From: Molanna angustata
Lineage: Eukaryota; Arthropoda; Insecta; Trichoptera; Molannidae
Direction: 5' to 3'
Length of the DNA: 64,000 nucleotides
Assembly (NCBI GenBank): GCA_963576475.1
Contig: OY754967.1
Coordinates: forward strand, 20,934,414 to 20,998,413
In this document: in pieces, positions 45,898 to 60,990 of the stretch
How the letters are laid out: each line of letters begins with the position of its first letter
Position numbering within the stretch: position 1 is the stretch's first letter
Notes under the pieces: model-generated
What the model was told of the DNA's origin: nothing
Database searches by the model: none
Seen by the model: only the letters and a program-made list of their open reading frames with translations
Position numbers and translations under genes: made by a program

Positions 45898-46289
45898 CAA
45901 GATAATTGTAAAACCTTGTAAATCTTTATCTTGGCTAGTTACCGTATTCACACAAGAGCTATAAAATATACATGAAATGACGAAAACTCATACAAACGTC
46001 AAACGTGTAAGTTCTCAGCCTTTTTGATATTTTCTTGCTGAGATTTTAAAACTGAATTTTAACTTGAAAAATTGATTTGTAACTATCTTCTTTTGTTTCT
46101 GGATGTCATATAACTAATAAAATCCATATTGTTATCAGTTTGTGTCTGTATAATTTCAGGTTACGAATTATTTTGCGCTGCAATTTCATCAAATGTCTTC
46201 AACTTTCATTACTTTAATTTAAGTAGCACCACACGTTTTACTCCATTGAAGTGGCTTCCTGTTCTTGTAAACATACCTCAGCTAACAAT

Positions 46290-46605
46290 GATGTCCCATC
46301 TAAGAGTCCGCACCGAATTTCTTCCAGGAACCCAGTTACAAAACTTGGACGTGGCACAATGACTGGAAGAACATCAACCTATATGTCAATAGGTACATGG
46401 GTACTTCAACGGTGGTACCTCTAGGTTTGGATCTGCCAAGAAGGCTGTGGACCTCTCTAAATAGGATCCGCGCTAGACATGTACGTTGTAACTACCTCAT
46501 GGAAAAGTGGCATTGTTTCATCCGCACAATGCGATTGCGGCCGTCTCTTCCAAATGATACAGCATATTATATTGCAAGAATGTAGCGTACGGCTCTCGAC
46601 CTGAA
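46290..46605 (+). pseudogene. LINE polyprotein C-terminal remnant
   Basis: Reads PRRLWTSLNRIRARHVRCNY and then, after a frameshift, CDCGRLFQMIQHIILQECSV. The order LNRxRxxH...C...KW followed by CDCG...QHI...EC is typical of the region after the reverse transcriptase in jockey/R1-like LINEs. Inactive. Confidence 0.7.
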
Positions 46606-47754
46606 TATCTGATCATATTTTATTTTTAAAATGCTATTAATATATTTTTTTGTGATTATTTTATTTCTTCCCACAGAAATTGCACTCATATTGTTTTTCG
46701 CCTGAATGAGTCTGTTTATGAGCGTTTAAAGATTGTCTTTGAGCAAATGTCTTCAAAGATCGTGGTCGAGAGAGTTTCTCCACTGATACTGCATTCATGT
46801 TGGTTTTCGTCTGAATGACTTGATGTAGTATTAATTCCATGACTTCCCACAAACTTTACATTCGTGTGGTTTTTTACCCGAATGAGTTTTTTTGTGTACT
46901 TTACGATTTGAGAGAATGTCTTTCCACAGATATTGCATTCAAATGGTTTTTCACATAAATGGTTAGTTTGTGTTTTATTAAATTTCTTTCTAGAGAGAAT
47001 GTCTTTCCGCAAATATTGCATTCATTTGGTTTTCGTCTTGATGTGTTCAATTTGTTTTTTTTTTATCAAAATGAGTTTGTTTTTTCAAAGATCCTGTTCC
47101 ACAGAAAGTTTTTATACAAACATTGCATTTATGTGATTTTTCACCCGAATGAGTTAGTAGAATATGTTTGTATGAACCTCTCATCTCGCCTTCCCATAGA
47201 CATTGCACTCTTATGATTTTTCACCCAATTAAGTTTGTTTTCTCAGACAATGGAAGGAGTATATTTGTCTTTTATAAACCTTTCGTTTCATTTGACTCAA
47301 AAGAGAAATTAGCTGGTTAATTAACAGAATTTTATAAATAATGTTAATAAAATTACCAATTCTGCAAGGAACTTAAGGAAGTTTTTACAATACGAATATT
47401 TAAAATTAAGTATACTATTTTATAAAAAAATATAAATTATACACACCACAACTTAACATGTATTTTTTATTTATTTCTAAATAAATCATGACTTTGTAAT
47501 AATTTAATGTTTTTTTTCTATGCACTCATAATTATGTAATAGGGTAGGTAGTTATTTGGTAAAGTAAAAAACAAGACATTTTATAGGTAAATAGTATTTA
47601 GTTTTATTAAAAACATATCTATAAAATCCCGATACATAAAAATAGAAACAGGATTATACGGAATACTATTTGTGAAAAATTAAGCAAGACAAATTATTAA
47701 AGACAATTCAATATATCGAAGAAGCTTTTAAGAGTTTTTTTTTACCACTGAATA

Positions 47755-47815
47755 TCTATTGGGGTAGACAGATAATCGAACACCACACAATCCTATTTTG
47801 ACTTACATTATTTGA
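47755..47815 (+). repeat. Interspersed repeat (GGGTAGGCA family), diverged copy
   Basis: GGGGTAGACAGATAATCGAA then CACCACACAATCCTATTTTG and ACTTACAT: the same box order as 40700-40800. It interrupts the zinc-finger relic. Confidence 0.45.
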
Positions 47816-48364
47816 ATTTTTTCAACTGAATGAGGAAGTATATGTTTAATTAAAGCTACTTTTCGTGAGAATGTCTTCCCACAGACATTGCAATTTTGGT
47901 TTTTCTCCCGAATGAGTTTGTTAATATGCTTTCAAATGTTCCGCTCGAGCTAGATTATGTACTTTCAAATGTTCCTCTCAAAAGAATTTCTTCCCACAGA
48001 CATTGTATTCATATGGCTTTTCACCCTAATATTTTTTTTTGTTCATTCGCATTACCTATTCGACAGTTTCTCTTCCCACAGACGTTGCATTTATATGGTT
48101 TTTCACCCAATGAGTTAGTGTATGTTCTTTCAAACTTTTCTTATGAGATAAATTCTTTCTACAGATACCTTCTACATTTATGTGGTTTTTCACTCGAATG
48201 AGCCGGTATATGATTGTAAAAATCTCGTTTTTGAGAGAATAACTTTCCACAGACATTGCATTTATGTGGCTTTTTAACCAATTTTTTTTAATGAATTTGT
48301 TCTTGTTAAACAAGTACATATACATCTTCCTACATTCCCTTAACTAAGCATAAATGCTGCTTGT

Positions 48365-48415
48365 GCTATAGGTGAACGAAATCGGTCGAAGCAGGATTCG
48401 AACTCGCGACCACTG
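48365..48415 (-). repeat. tRNA-like (SINE) fragment with perfect B box
   Basis: The minus strand reads GTCGCGAGTTCGAATCCTGC, containing the pol III B box GGTTCGAATCC-type core. It interrupts the finger array between two fingers. No full cloverleaf; a SINE remnant rather than a tRNA gene. Confidence 0.55.
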
Positions 48416-49371
48416 GAATGTACATTCAAATTTCCAATTCGAGAGAATGTCTTCCCACAGATATTGAAGTAATGTTTTTCCCACTAAATTAATTAGTTTT
48501 ATTATGTTCATTTAAATTTCCTTTTAGAGAGAATGTCTTCCACAGACATTGCACTCATATGGTTTTTCACACAAATCTATGCTATCTTAAAAATTCTTTT
48601 TGAGATAATGTTTTCCCACAGACAGTGCATTCATGTGGTTTTTCGCCTAAATGAGTTACTCAATGTAGTGTTAAATTCCATGTGTGATAGAATATCTTCT
48701 CACAAACAATACATTCGTGTGTTTTTCATCCAAATGATTTTTTTTTCAAAGATCCGGTTCCAGAGAAATTTTTCCCACAAACATTGCATTTATGTGTTTT
48801 TTTTTCATCCGAATGTACTCTCCTTTGAGAGTATGATTTCCCACAGGCATTGCTCTCATACACTCAAATGACTTAATTTCGAAAGTTCAAACACTTATAT
48901 AAAAAACACTATAAATCTTAATAATTTTAGGTATTTTATTTTGATAATCGATTCTTCTGATACATTGAGTAGCTTGTAAAATCCAGAATATAACCTCGAA
49001 GATATTGATAACTTTCAACCTTTTACATAACTTAAGTGAAATTTAAATGTAAATACTTATAAAACTTCACTAAATTATTATAAAATTATATGTATTTATA
49101 AAAATATACTTCGTTTGTATACTTAAGAGGAAATGAAGGACGGTTTATCAATTGTTTACAAAAAATGGTTAGATTTAACCACATGGACTGTCATCTGACA
49201 GTATCTGTCTCTGTCTTAATCATCTGTCTCTGTCATATTTCAAAAACACATGATATTTGTTATTGTTTACAAACATAGGGTGTAAAATAGCCACTTAAAC
49301 TGACATCTGTCAAAATCACGTGATATTTGTTATTGTTTACAAGGTGAAGAATAGCAGCAGGGTACATTTTA

Positions 49372-49470
49372 ATTTTCACACACTATTTTACCATAAATGT
49401 TTGTTTGTGGTAAGCTGATTTGGCGCTGAATTTAAAATAGAAAATAACGCGAACAGGAGAGGTCGCGTCA
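49372..49470 (-). mobile_element. T2 retrotransposon, second LTR, right part
   Basis: 99 bp identical but for one base to 37571-37669. Ends GGTCGCGTCA followed by the target duplication CCTG. Confidence 0.93.
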
Positions 49471-49799
49471 CCTGAAACAAAAATTCTAAATTCTGAGTAT
49501 AAAAGTTTTGTAGACCTATAACTGTTTACATATTCTGAAATTTTGGGCTCTGTATATTGAGCGGATCAAAAGTTATAAGGGGGGGACACACACGAAATGT
49601 TCTACTCCAAATTCTGAGTAAATCCGTATATGGAACATATATGCTGCGAAGCCTCCAAATTGGTGTTTTTTGACTTCAAAGTTGGAAAAGCCGTGAAAAA
49701 AGTAGACCCTGCAAACAATTTCTTCATACACGCGTTTTGGATTTAAACTGCCTCTTCCTTCAAAAGAATTTCATTCTCTTGAACGAATCGACAGTTGGA
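49471..49799 (-). mobile_element. HINE copy C5, inverted, right part
   Basis: Continues the element broken at 36690 and ends with GAACGAATCGACAGTTGGAA, the inverted 5' end of the family. Confidence 0.9.
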
Positions 49800-50500
49800 A
49801 AAGTAATTAAGTGTTAAAGGGTAAGTGCTTCTTTGTAGTCCTGGTTGGAGAGCAGTTTGGTAAGATCTTTCCAGTTATATGTATATCCTTTTTGCCATGC
49901 CTGTATTTTAATGTAAAAGTCTTTTCAGGCACATGAGAGCCGATTATGCTTTACAAGATTTCTTTTTTCAGAGACAGGATGTAATTTTTATTTTTGTATT
50001 TTACTTTTAAGCATAAGCATGTTTAATTTGTCCTTTTCAGCAATTATTTATTATTCGGAACGTCTATATAGCATTTTGTGAGGTCTTCAAAGCAATAGGT
50101 TTTAACGTAAACAATTTCGACGTTAATTATTAACATTTTTATAACAATTTTGGCCATTAATTGTCGACGTTTTTATGATGATTTTGCATTTTAACGTGGT
50201 GCTCTTTTCACATTTTTTATAATTATTTGGCCCCACGCGATAGCAACCGATAATATAAATTTTAATTTTACTCTAGCGTCATAACTTACTCACAGAGCAA
50301 GAAAAGATAGACAATTCAGAAGCTTTTATGAAATTTACGAGACGGAAAATCCCCTCATGTCACCATCTGCGAACATCCGCAATTTCTACATTTCGTTTAA
50401 AATAATTCATCTTTTGTTTAACTGTTTCGGGGACAATAATTTTGAAATAACTTTTTAATTCCCTTTCAATCATGACAATGATCAATAATTATTGACCTAA
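49800..50500. other. Intergenic DNA, no gene recognised
   Basis: AT-rich. Contains GAGAGCAG(T)TTGGTAAGATC at 49850, similar to GAGAGCAGCGGTTGGTAAGATC-type sequence at 44580, and several TTTTCAG stretches in both places. This hints at a shared repeat, but I cannot define its borders. Confidence 0.35.
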
Positions 50501-50678
50501 AGATATACCTAAACGTCGAGAACAACCTTTTCCTGAAATATCTATGGTTACAATTTTTTGAAAATAGAACGTAAAATCACAGGTGAAATGTCAGTGTCAA
50601 AATTCGTCCAAATTCGTCTTTGTGCTGTAGTCAGTAGTTTCCAAATCTATACCGCAACTGAGCACATTTTATAGAGTT

Positions 50679-51600
50679 TGTTATGCCCGAAAAAAATAAT
50701 GCCGAAAAACAATGATTTTTATTTTGTTCCACGGCAACATTTCGGAAAACAGCTAGCGCTCGTTGCGGGCGAAAAACGGAACTTGCAGCTAGCACGCGCT
50801 ATGGCACGCGCTCTCTTGGCATTCGACGCTGGTGGAGGACGGACGGTTTGGTGTGACGCCGTCATCGGTCGACACGCGCGTCTCGATGGCGGCCATATTT
50901 CAAGAGCACGAGGAGGTCTGTGTGACAGGACCCGTCACGCGCATGGACGCTGATGGTGCCCCAGAACCAAGATGAGGGCATCAACAGGACAGGAGGTTGG
51001 AGGCAGAGCGCAGTGTGGGGCCACCGCGTAGGGAACGCGGCGGCTCGCAGATTGGACCACGAAGGGCAATCCGTGTCGTCTGGGGCGTCGGTTCGCCTTC
51101 CGGTGAGGTCCCGACTGGTATGCCACCTCTGTCGAGATGCGCCGTCATAGCGTGTCGTGGGGCACAGAGCCAGCCATGGGTGACGGTCTGGAGGAGGAGA
51201 TCAGGAGGAGAAGAAGAAACCACGCCGGACACGAGGAAGACCTGCTAGCCTGACGCAGAGGCTGGGCCCCACCAATCTACCGTCACCACGTGGAAGACAG
51301 TGACATGCCTGGAGTAAGGATGTCACTGTACCCTGGGGCGGTATATTCTGGTCGGCGTCTTTTCATGTGTTCGCGTGTGTTTGACAGTTCGTTTCGATAA
51401 ATGCCACGTGTTTCTGTTTTATTTGTTGTCTGTTGTTTTGTTTTTTTTTTTATTATTTTATCGCCATGGACCATTTGTGAACATTATAAATAAAAAAGCG
51501 CCGTACTAAAACAAATTTCATAGTGTCACCATCATTTGTCTCCTTTTCTTCCCCACACCTTGGCTTGATGTTTCCTCGTGGTAGACGAGAGGTCTCATCA
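50679..51600 (+). mobile_element. T1 retrotransposon, 5' LTR (922 bp)
   Basis: TGTTATGCCCG ... GGTCTCATCA. AATAAA near 51486. Only two adjacent substitutions and one base in a T run separate it from the 3' LTR, so the insertion is very recent. Target duplication AGTT (50675-50678 and 53380-53383). Confidence 0.95.
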
Positions 51601-51850
51601 AATGGCGCCCAACGTGGGGCTTTTGCGAATAGACATTTGCACGAATCAACACCCTGAGATCAAACACGTGGGGAAGAAAAGTGATGTTTATTTGTTGTGT
51701 TTTGAACTGTAAATTTGTGCTGTGCTAAAATAACGAACCATGTGCATTAACCGTTTCCGAATTCGAGAAAAAATTCGGTGGCGCCTGTAAATTTCAGTGA
51801 TATGAGACTGTTAAGTGACATTGTTTTTCGACAAAAAAATGGGGTGGAAT
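51601..51850 (+). mobile_element. T1 internal region, 250 bp: PBS, leader hairpin, PPT only
   Basis: Contains a primer-binding site, the 34-nt segment at 51751-51784 shared with T2, and a purine tract AAAAAAATGGGGTGG (51833-51847) before the 3' LTR. There is no gag, protease, RT or integrase, so transposition must have used proteins in trans. TRIM-like in plan, though its LTRs are longer than usual for TRIMs. Confidence 0.9.
51603..51620 (+). promoter_or_regulatory. Primer-binding site complementary to tRNA-Lys
   Basis: TGGCGCCCAACGTGGGGC, two bases after the 5' LTR, is complementary to the 3' end of animal tRNA-Lys (…CCCCACGTTGGGCG plus CCA). It sets the element's orientation as plus. Confidence 0.9.
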
Positions 51851-53379
51851 TGTTATGCCCGAAAAAAATAATGCCGAAAAACAATGATTTTTATTTTGTT
51901 CCACGGCAACATTTCGGAAAACAGCTAGCGCTCGTTGCGGGCGAAAAACGGAACTTGCAGCTAGCACGCTAGTGGTGCAAAGTTCGATATTTTTGTAAGA
52001 TCCTGTCTTTTAAAATCGATTCATGAAATTTATGCGGATCATCAATTCGCTCTTCGATTCAATATGATTCAAATATAGCTATCCTTATCTATCGTACATA
52101 ACATGTACGTAGTATGACAGAGAAAACAAAACCGATTCAAAATATGATATGCAAATGTAGGCGTTAAAATGTTTGCATTTCAATGTACTTAATGGTCAAT
52201 ATTGCTTAAATATTTTATGAACCATAATGAATTAGTCGTGAATCGAAGATCGCCTTCAAAATAGTATATTCAATTTTAGACGTTACGTATTTGTTTTTCA
52301 AAGTATGTTGCGGTCAAAATTGCTTAACATATTTAAGAACCGCAATGAATTAGATTTTATGAACCATAATGAATTAGTTGTGAATCGATGATTGCCATGA
52401 GTCGGTATGTGTATCGCATTCTAACGATATATTTTATATGAGATAGAAAGTGTGAGAGTGATGTCCGGTTCATGAGCGGATCGTTGTGGCAACGTGAACC
52501 GTGAGTCACCGATTCAATTTAATGATCCGGTCAAATAATACGGATCACTCATTTTTCCCCGTCTCTATAGCACGCGCTATGGCACGCGCTCTCTTGGCAT
52601 TCGACGCTGGTGGAGGACGGACGGTTTGGTGTGTTGCCGTCATCGGTCGACACGCGCGTCTCGATGGCGGCCATATTTCAAGAGCACGAGGAGGTCTGTG
52701 TGACAGGACCCGTCACGCGCATGGACGCTGATGGTGCCCCAGAACCAAGATGAGGGCATCAACAGGACAGGAGGTTGGAGGCAGAGCGCAGTGTGGGGCC
52801 ACCGCGTAGGGAACGCGGCGGCTCGCAGATTGGACCACGAAGGGCAATCCGTGTCGTCTGGGGCGTCGGTTCGCCTTCCGGTGAGGTCCCGACTGGTATG
52901 CCACCTCTGTCGAGATGCGCCGTCATAGCGTGTCGTGGGGCACAGAGCCAGCCATGGGTGACGGTCTGGAGGAGGAGATCAGGAGGAGAAGAAGAAACCA
53001 CGCCGGACACGAGGAAGACCTGCTAGCCTGACGCAGAGGCTGGGCCCCACCAATCTACCGTCACCACGTGGAAGACAGTGACATGCCTGGAGTAAGGATG
53101 TCACTGTACCCTGGGGCGGTATATTCTGGTCGGCGTCTTTTCATGTGTTCGCGTGTGTTTGACAGTTCGTTTCGATAAATGCCACGTGTTTCTGTTTTAT
53201 TTGTTGTCTGTTGTTTTGTTTTTTTTTTTTATTATTTTATCGCCATGGACCATTTGTGAACATTATAAATAAAAAAGCGCCGTACTAAAACAAATTTCAT
53301 AGTGTCACCATCATTTGTCTCCTTTTCTTCCCCACACCTTGGCTTGATGTTTCCTCGTGGTAGACGAGAGGTCTCATCA
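51851..53379 (+). mobile_element. T1 retrotransposon, 3' LTR, interrupted by a hAT MITE
   Basis: LTR sequence 51851-51969 and 52576-53379, about 923 bp once the MITE and its duplicated 8 bp are removed. Open frames in this region repeat those of 50679-51600 and are not genes. Confidence 0.95.
51970..52567 (+). mobile_element. Non-autonomous hAT MITE, 598 bp (copy 2)
   Basis: Flanked by a perfect 8-bp duplication TAGCACGC (51962-51969 and 52568-52575); the uninterrupted site exists in the 5' LTR. Starts TAGTGGTGCAAAG, ends CCCCGTCTCTA. Same length as copy 1 at 19176-19773 and about 99% identical by eye. Confidence 0.97.
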
Positions 53380-53925
53380 AGTTGATGTATATTTTTCGTA
53401 TTTTCAACATTAAGATTAGTTACTTACACACTTTAATTGCAGATATAATAATATAAGGTACTAAAATATACCTATTTGCATTTATTTAAATATGTCTTTT
53501 GTTTTTCCTCTTTATTCCTTTTTTAGCAGATATACCTAAACGTCGAGAACAACCTTTTCCTGAAATATCTATGGTTACAATTTTTTGAAAATAGAACGTA
53601 AAATCACAGGTGAAATGTCAGTGTCAAAATTCGTCCAAATTCGTCTTTGTGCTGTAGTCAGTAGTTTCCAAATCTATACCGCAACTGAGCACATTTTATA
53701 GAGTTGATGTATATTTTTCGTATATTCAACATTAAGATTAGTTACTTACACACTTTAATTGCAGATATAATAATATAAGGTACTAAAATATACCTATTTG
53801 CATTTATTTAAATATGTCTTTTGTTTTTCCTCTTTATTCCTTTTTTAGCAATGTCTGTTCTAAAATGTATGTATACAATTTATGTTTTGTCTCAGAACAC
53901 TCAGAACCTACTTTCTCCTGAGACA

Positions 53926-54068
53926 AATTGAAAACGATTGTTTTCGCCAAGCGCTATTTTTGTTGTATGGGATTTGACGTTTGTTTTAGAATTTTTTTTC
54001 TACAACAACGGACAACAAATTCCATACGAAAAAGATAGCGCTTGGCTATAACGAACATCGTTTTCAAT
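53926..54068. mobile_element. Small palindromic MITE
   Basis: Arms carry ATTGAAAACGAT and CCAAGCGCTAT near the left end and their inverted counterparts (ATAGCGCTTGG, ATCGTTTTCAAT) near the right end, around a short AT-rich loop. No target duplication resolved. Confidence 0.65.
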
Positions 54069-54299
54069 CACCTTTATACTTATAGCCACAAAAAAAGTCT
54101 TAAAGCCACGGCCTGTCTCTTTGATCTGCTGAAAGTACCATAATTAACATTCCTATTCACTCTTAGCTCTTCTGTTATAGTGCTATCAGCAAGTGGAATT
54201 ACTTAGTTGTTTATTTCAACCGAAAAAAAGTTAACATGATAAATACCTAAATTAAATTTTGAATGATTGAAACGTAAGTCAGAATAATAGGAGAGGCAT

Positions 54300-54420
54300 G
54301 TACGACACGGTGCATGTATGCAAATGAGGCAAATCAAATGTGTCAAGATAGAATAGTGTGACATTTGGTTCTCTCTGCTTACCCCAAATAGTGAAACGGC
54401 ATGATGGAGTGTATTTTATG
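54300..54420 (-). repeat. Interspersed repeat (GGGTAGGCA family), inverted copy
   Basis: The minus strand reads GGGGTAAGCAGAGAGAACCA, then CTATCTTGACACATTTG and GCATACATGCAC, matching 40700-40800. Confidence 0.6.
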
Positions 54421-54756
54421 TTCGTTTATATTATGTTGTCTCAATAAATACAAATATTTAAGAAAAGAAAAAGGAATAATTTTAGATATAAAGTTATTTG
54501 ATTTTTCAACACCTTCAACATAGAAAAAATACCTTCTGAAACCAACCATTCCTACCTTCCCGTGATTAGTTTGTAATTTTTTATGCTGCTTTGAAACAAT
54601 ATCAATTTACTATCATTACTTAGACTAGTTATAATAAAGTGCTTTATGAAAACAGACGCCTTTAAGTTTTTTTTTTTTTCAAAAAAATAGCCATTGTACT
54701 GCATTGTACAGTAGTTTAGAAGTATCAATCATGTGAAAATTCATGTGATGAAAATT

Positions 54757-55050
54757 TTCAGGGTTTCCCAAACATTTTTTATAAAGAAAAACATTTTTTA
54801 TGACAAATTTGTGTTTTAATATTATCGAAAATCGCTGAAATACCCCAACTAGCAAATTAAATTTTCTATAATAACCTTTTTAACAATTTTTTAAAAATTG
54901 AATTTAGTGACGACATTGCTTCATACAATTTGTATGGCAGCATACACTACATAATATCTACGGGGATACTCAATAATTTGATACTTAATCTCCATGCATA
55001 CATACATTCCATCAAGCTGTTTACACTTTCAGGGTAGGAAAAAAGGACCC
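54757..55050 (+). mobile_element. HINE family, internal/3' fragment (C7)
   Basis: Shares CAGGGTTTCCCAAACATTTT, TACCCCAACTAG, TTTAGTGACGACATTGCTTC and the GGGTAGGAAAAAAGGA box with copies C1-C4. Diverged and truncated at both ends. Confidence 0.8.
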
Positions 55051-55454
55051 TGATTTAGATTATTTTTTATGTGTAATTCTGTCTGAAATTGGTGTGCCAA
55101 GTGTATTTTTTTATAATAACTTCACAATTAATCAGGTAGCTGCTTCAAAATGGTTTTATTCTAGTGAAGCAGCTACCTTATACTTGAATAATATATGTTT
55201 TAATAAATAAATAAATTCTCACTAGGTTTTTAATGGACAGTAAGTCTGCCACATTTAAGAAATCTCTCTTTTCATAATAAAAGTATTTTATTAGTATGTT
55301 TTGTTAATTTAATAGTGTAGTTTTGTAATAGTAGGTAATTTATATTGACTGCCATCTATAATTCAATAAGTATCCATAGTTATATTACGGCTTGGTGAGT
55401 TTTTTATTGAAATCCTTATTCAAATTCCATACTGACCTCTATTTAATATTTTAG

Positions 55455-60407
<4,953 letters not shown>

Positions 60408-60990
60408 TGAATTTAAACTATACAATGTGTATCTCTGAATATTAGTTGGTTAACCACACTTTGTACATTTCATTAAATTATATCACATAAAGCAAATAAT
60501 AGTTTTATTTCAATAATCTCTTCTTCATACATCTGAAATACACAGTAGAACTCAACACAAATGATTTTGATGCATTCTTAGTAGTCAAGAATTAGGCCAA
60601 AGGCTGCGGCTAGGGCTGAACATTCGACTTCGGCTTTAACCAAGTTCTGACTTTCAGTCTGACACTAATTATAATAACTCCTTGTATCTTTATGCTGGCA
60701 AGCATGCATAGTTATTTATTTAGTGTTTTTAAAATTGGGAACACAGATAGAAATTGACAACTATGCATGCTTACCAGCATAAAGATTCAAAAGAAATTGT
60801 TATAATGAATGATCTATAACTCCTTTTGTGTTGATAAGATTTTTTTGTTGTAAGATCTAAGAAATTTTCCGGATGTGACAACATATACATAAGTTGTTTT
60901 TTGACAAATCCCCTTCCAGTCTCAATAAATATATACATATGAATTATCACATGCTTCCAAATAAAAGAAATACTTTTGATTATTTGTTTT
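60408..60990. other. CCDC124 3' flank with a palindrome at 60665-60815
   Basis: No coding sequence. Arms TCTTTATGCTGGCAAGCATG and CATGCTTACCAGCATAAAGA (60687-60786) form a 27-bp near-perfect inverted repeat that continues outward with mismatches. Probable MITE. Polyadenylation-like ATTAAA at about 60472. Confidence 0.65.

Larger units (their letters stand above)
46665..48870 (-). pseudogene. Decayed C2H2 zinc-finger protein array
   Basis: On the minus strand about 18 finger-linker relics recur at multiples near 84 bp: variants of HTGEKPYxCxxCGKxF such as EKPFECNICGKTFSQ and EKQYECNFCGKK. Histidines, linkers and frame are repeatedly lost; the longest intact stretch is about 100 codons. No KRAB, ZAD or BTB domain is seen. 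Lies inside the 10.6-kb TIR element. A captured or retroposed gene in decay; not functional as read. Confidence 0.8.
38797..49362. mobile_element. 10.6-kb TIR element with 9-bp target duplication (Mutator-like candidate)
   Basis: Bounded by a perfect 9-bp duplication TACATTTTA (38788-38796 and 49363-49371) inside the second T2 LTR. Ends GGCTGTGGCTATTCTACACC and, inverted, CCCTGCTGCTATTCTTCACC agree at 15 of 20 positions. The right end repeats its terminal box (GGCTATTTTACACC and GTAAACAATAACAAATATCA) a second time about 70 bp further in. A 9-bp duplication points to Mutator/MULE-type transposition. No transposase ORF is recognised. Cargo: tandem duplications, a hairpin cluster, a T1 solo LTR, a LINE fragment and a decayed C2H2 zinc-finger sequence. 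It may instead be a composite of several old insertions. Confidence 0.6.
50501..53849 (+). repeat. 322-bp tandem duplication, first copy split by LTR element T1
   Basis: Copy 1 is 50501-50678 plus 53384-53527; copy 2 is 53528-53849, intact. Both begin AGATATACCTAAACGTCGAG and end CCTTTTTTAGC. The intact copy preserves the empty target site AGTT at 53702-53705. Confidence 0.95.

Noticed and set aside
48365..48415. tRNA gene on the minus strand
   Set aside because: Only the T-arm/B-box half is present; no acceptor stem or anticodon arm can be drawn.
44972..53026. Repeated 63-94-codon open frames (for example starting MPKNNDFYF or MEAERSVG)
   Set aside because: They lie inside T1-family LTRs and recur with every LTR copy; no gag or pol motif.
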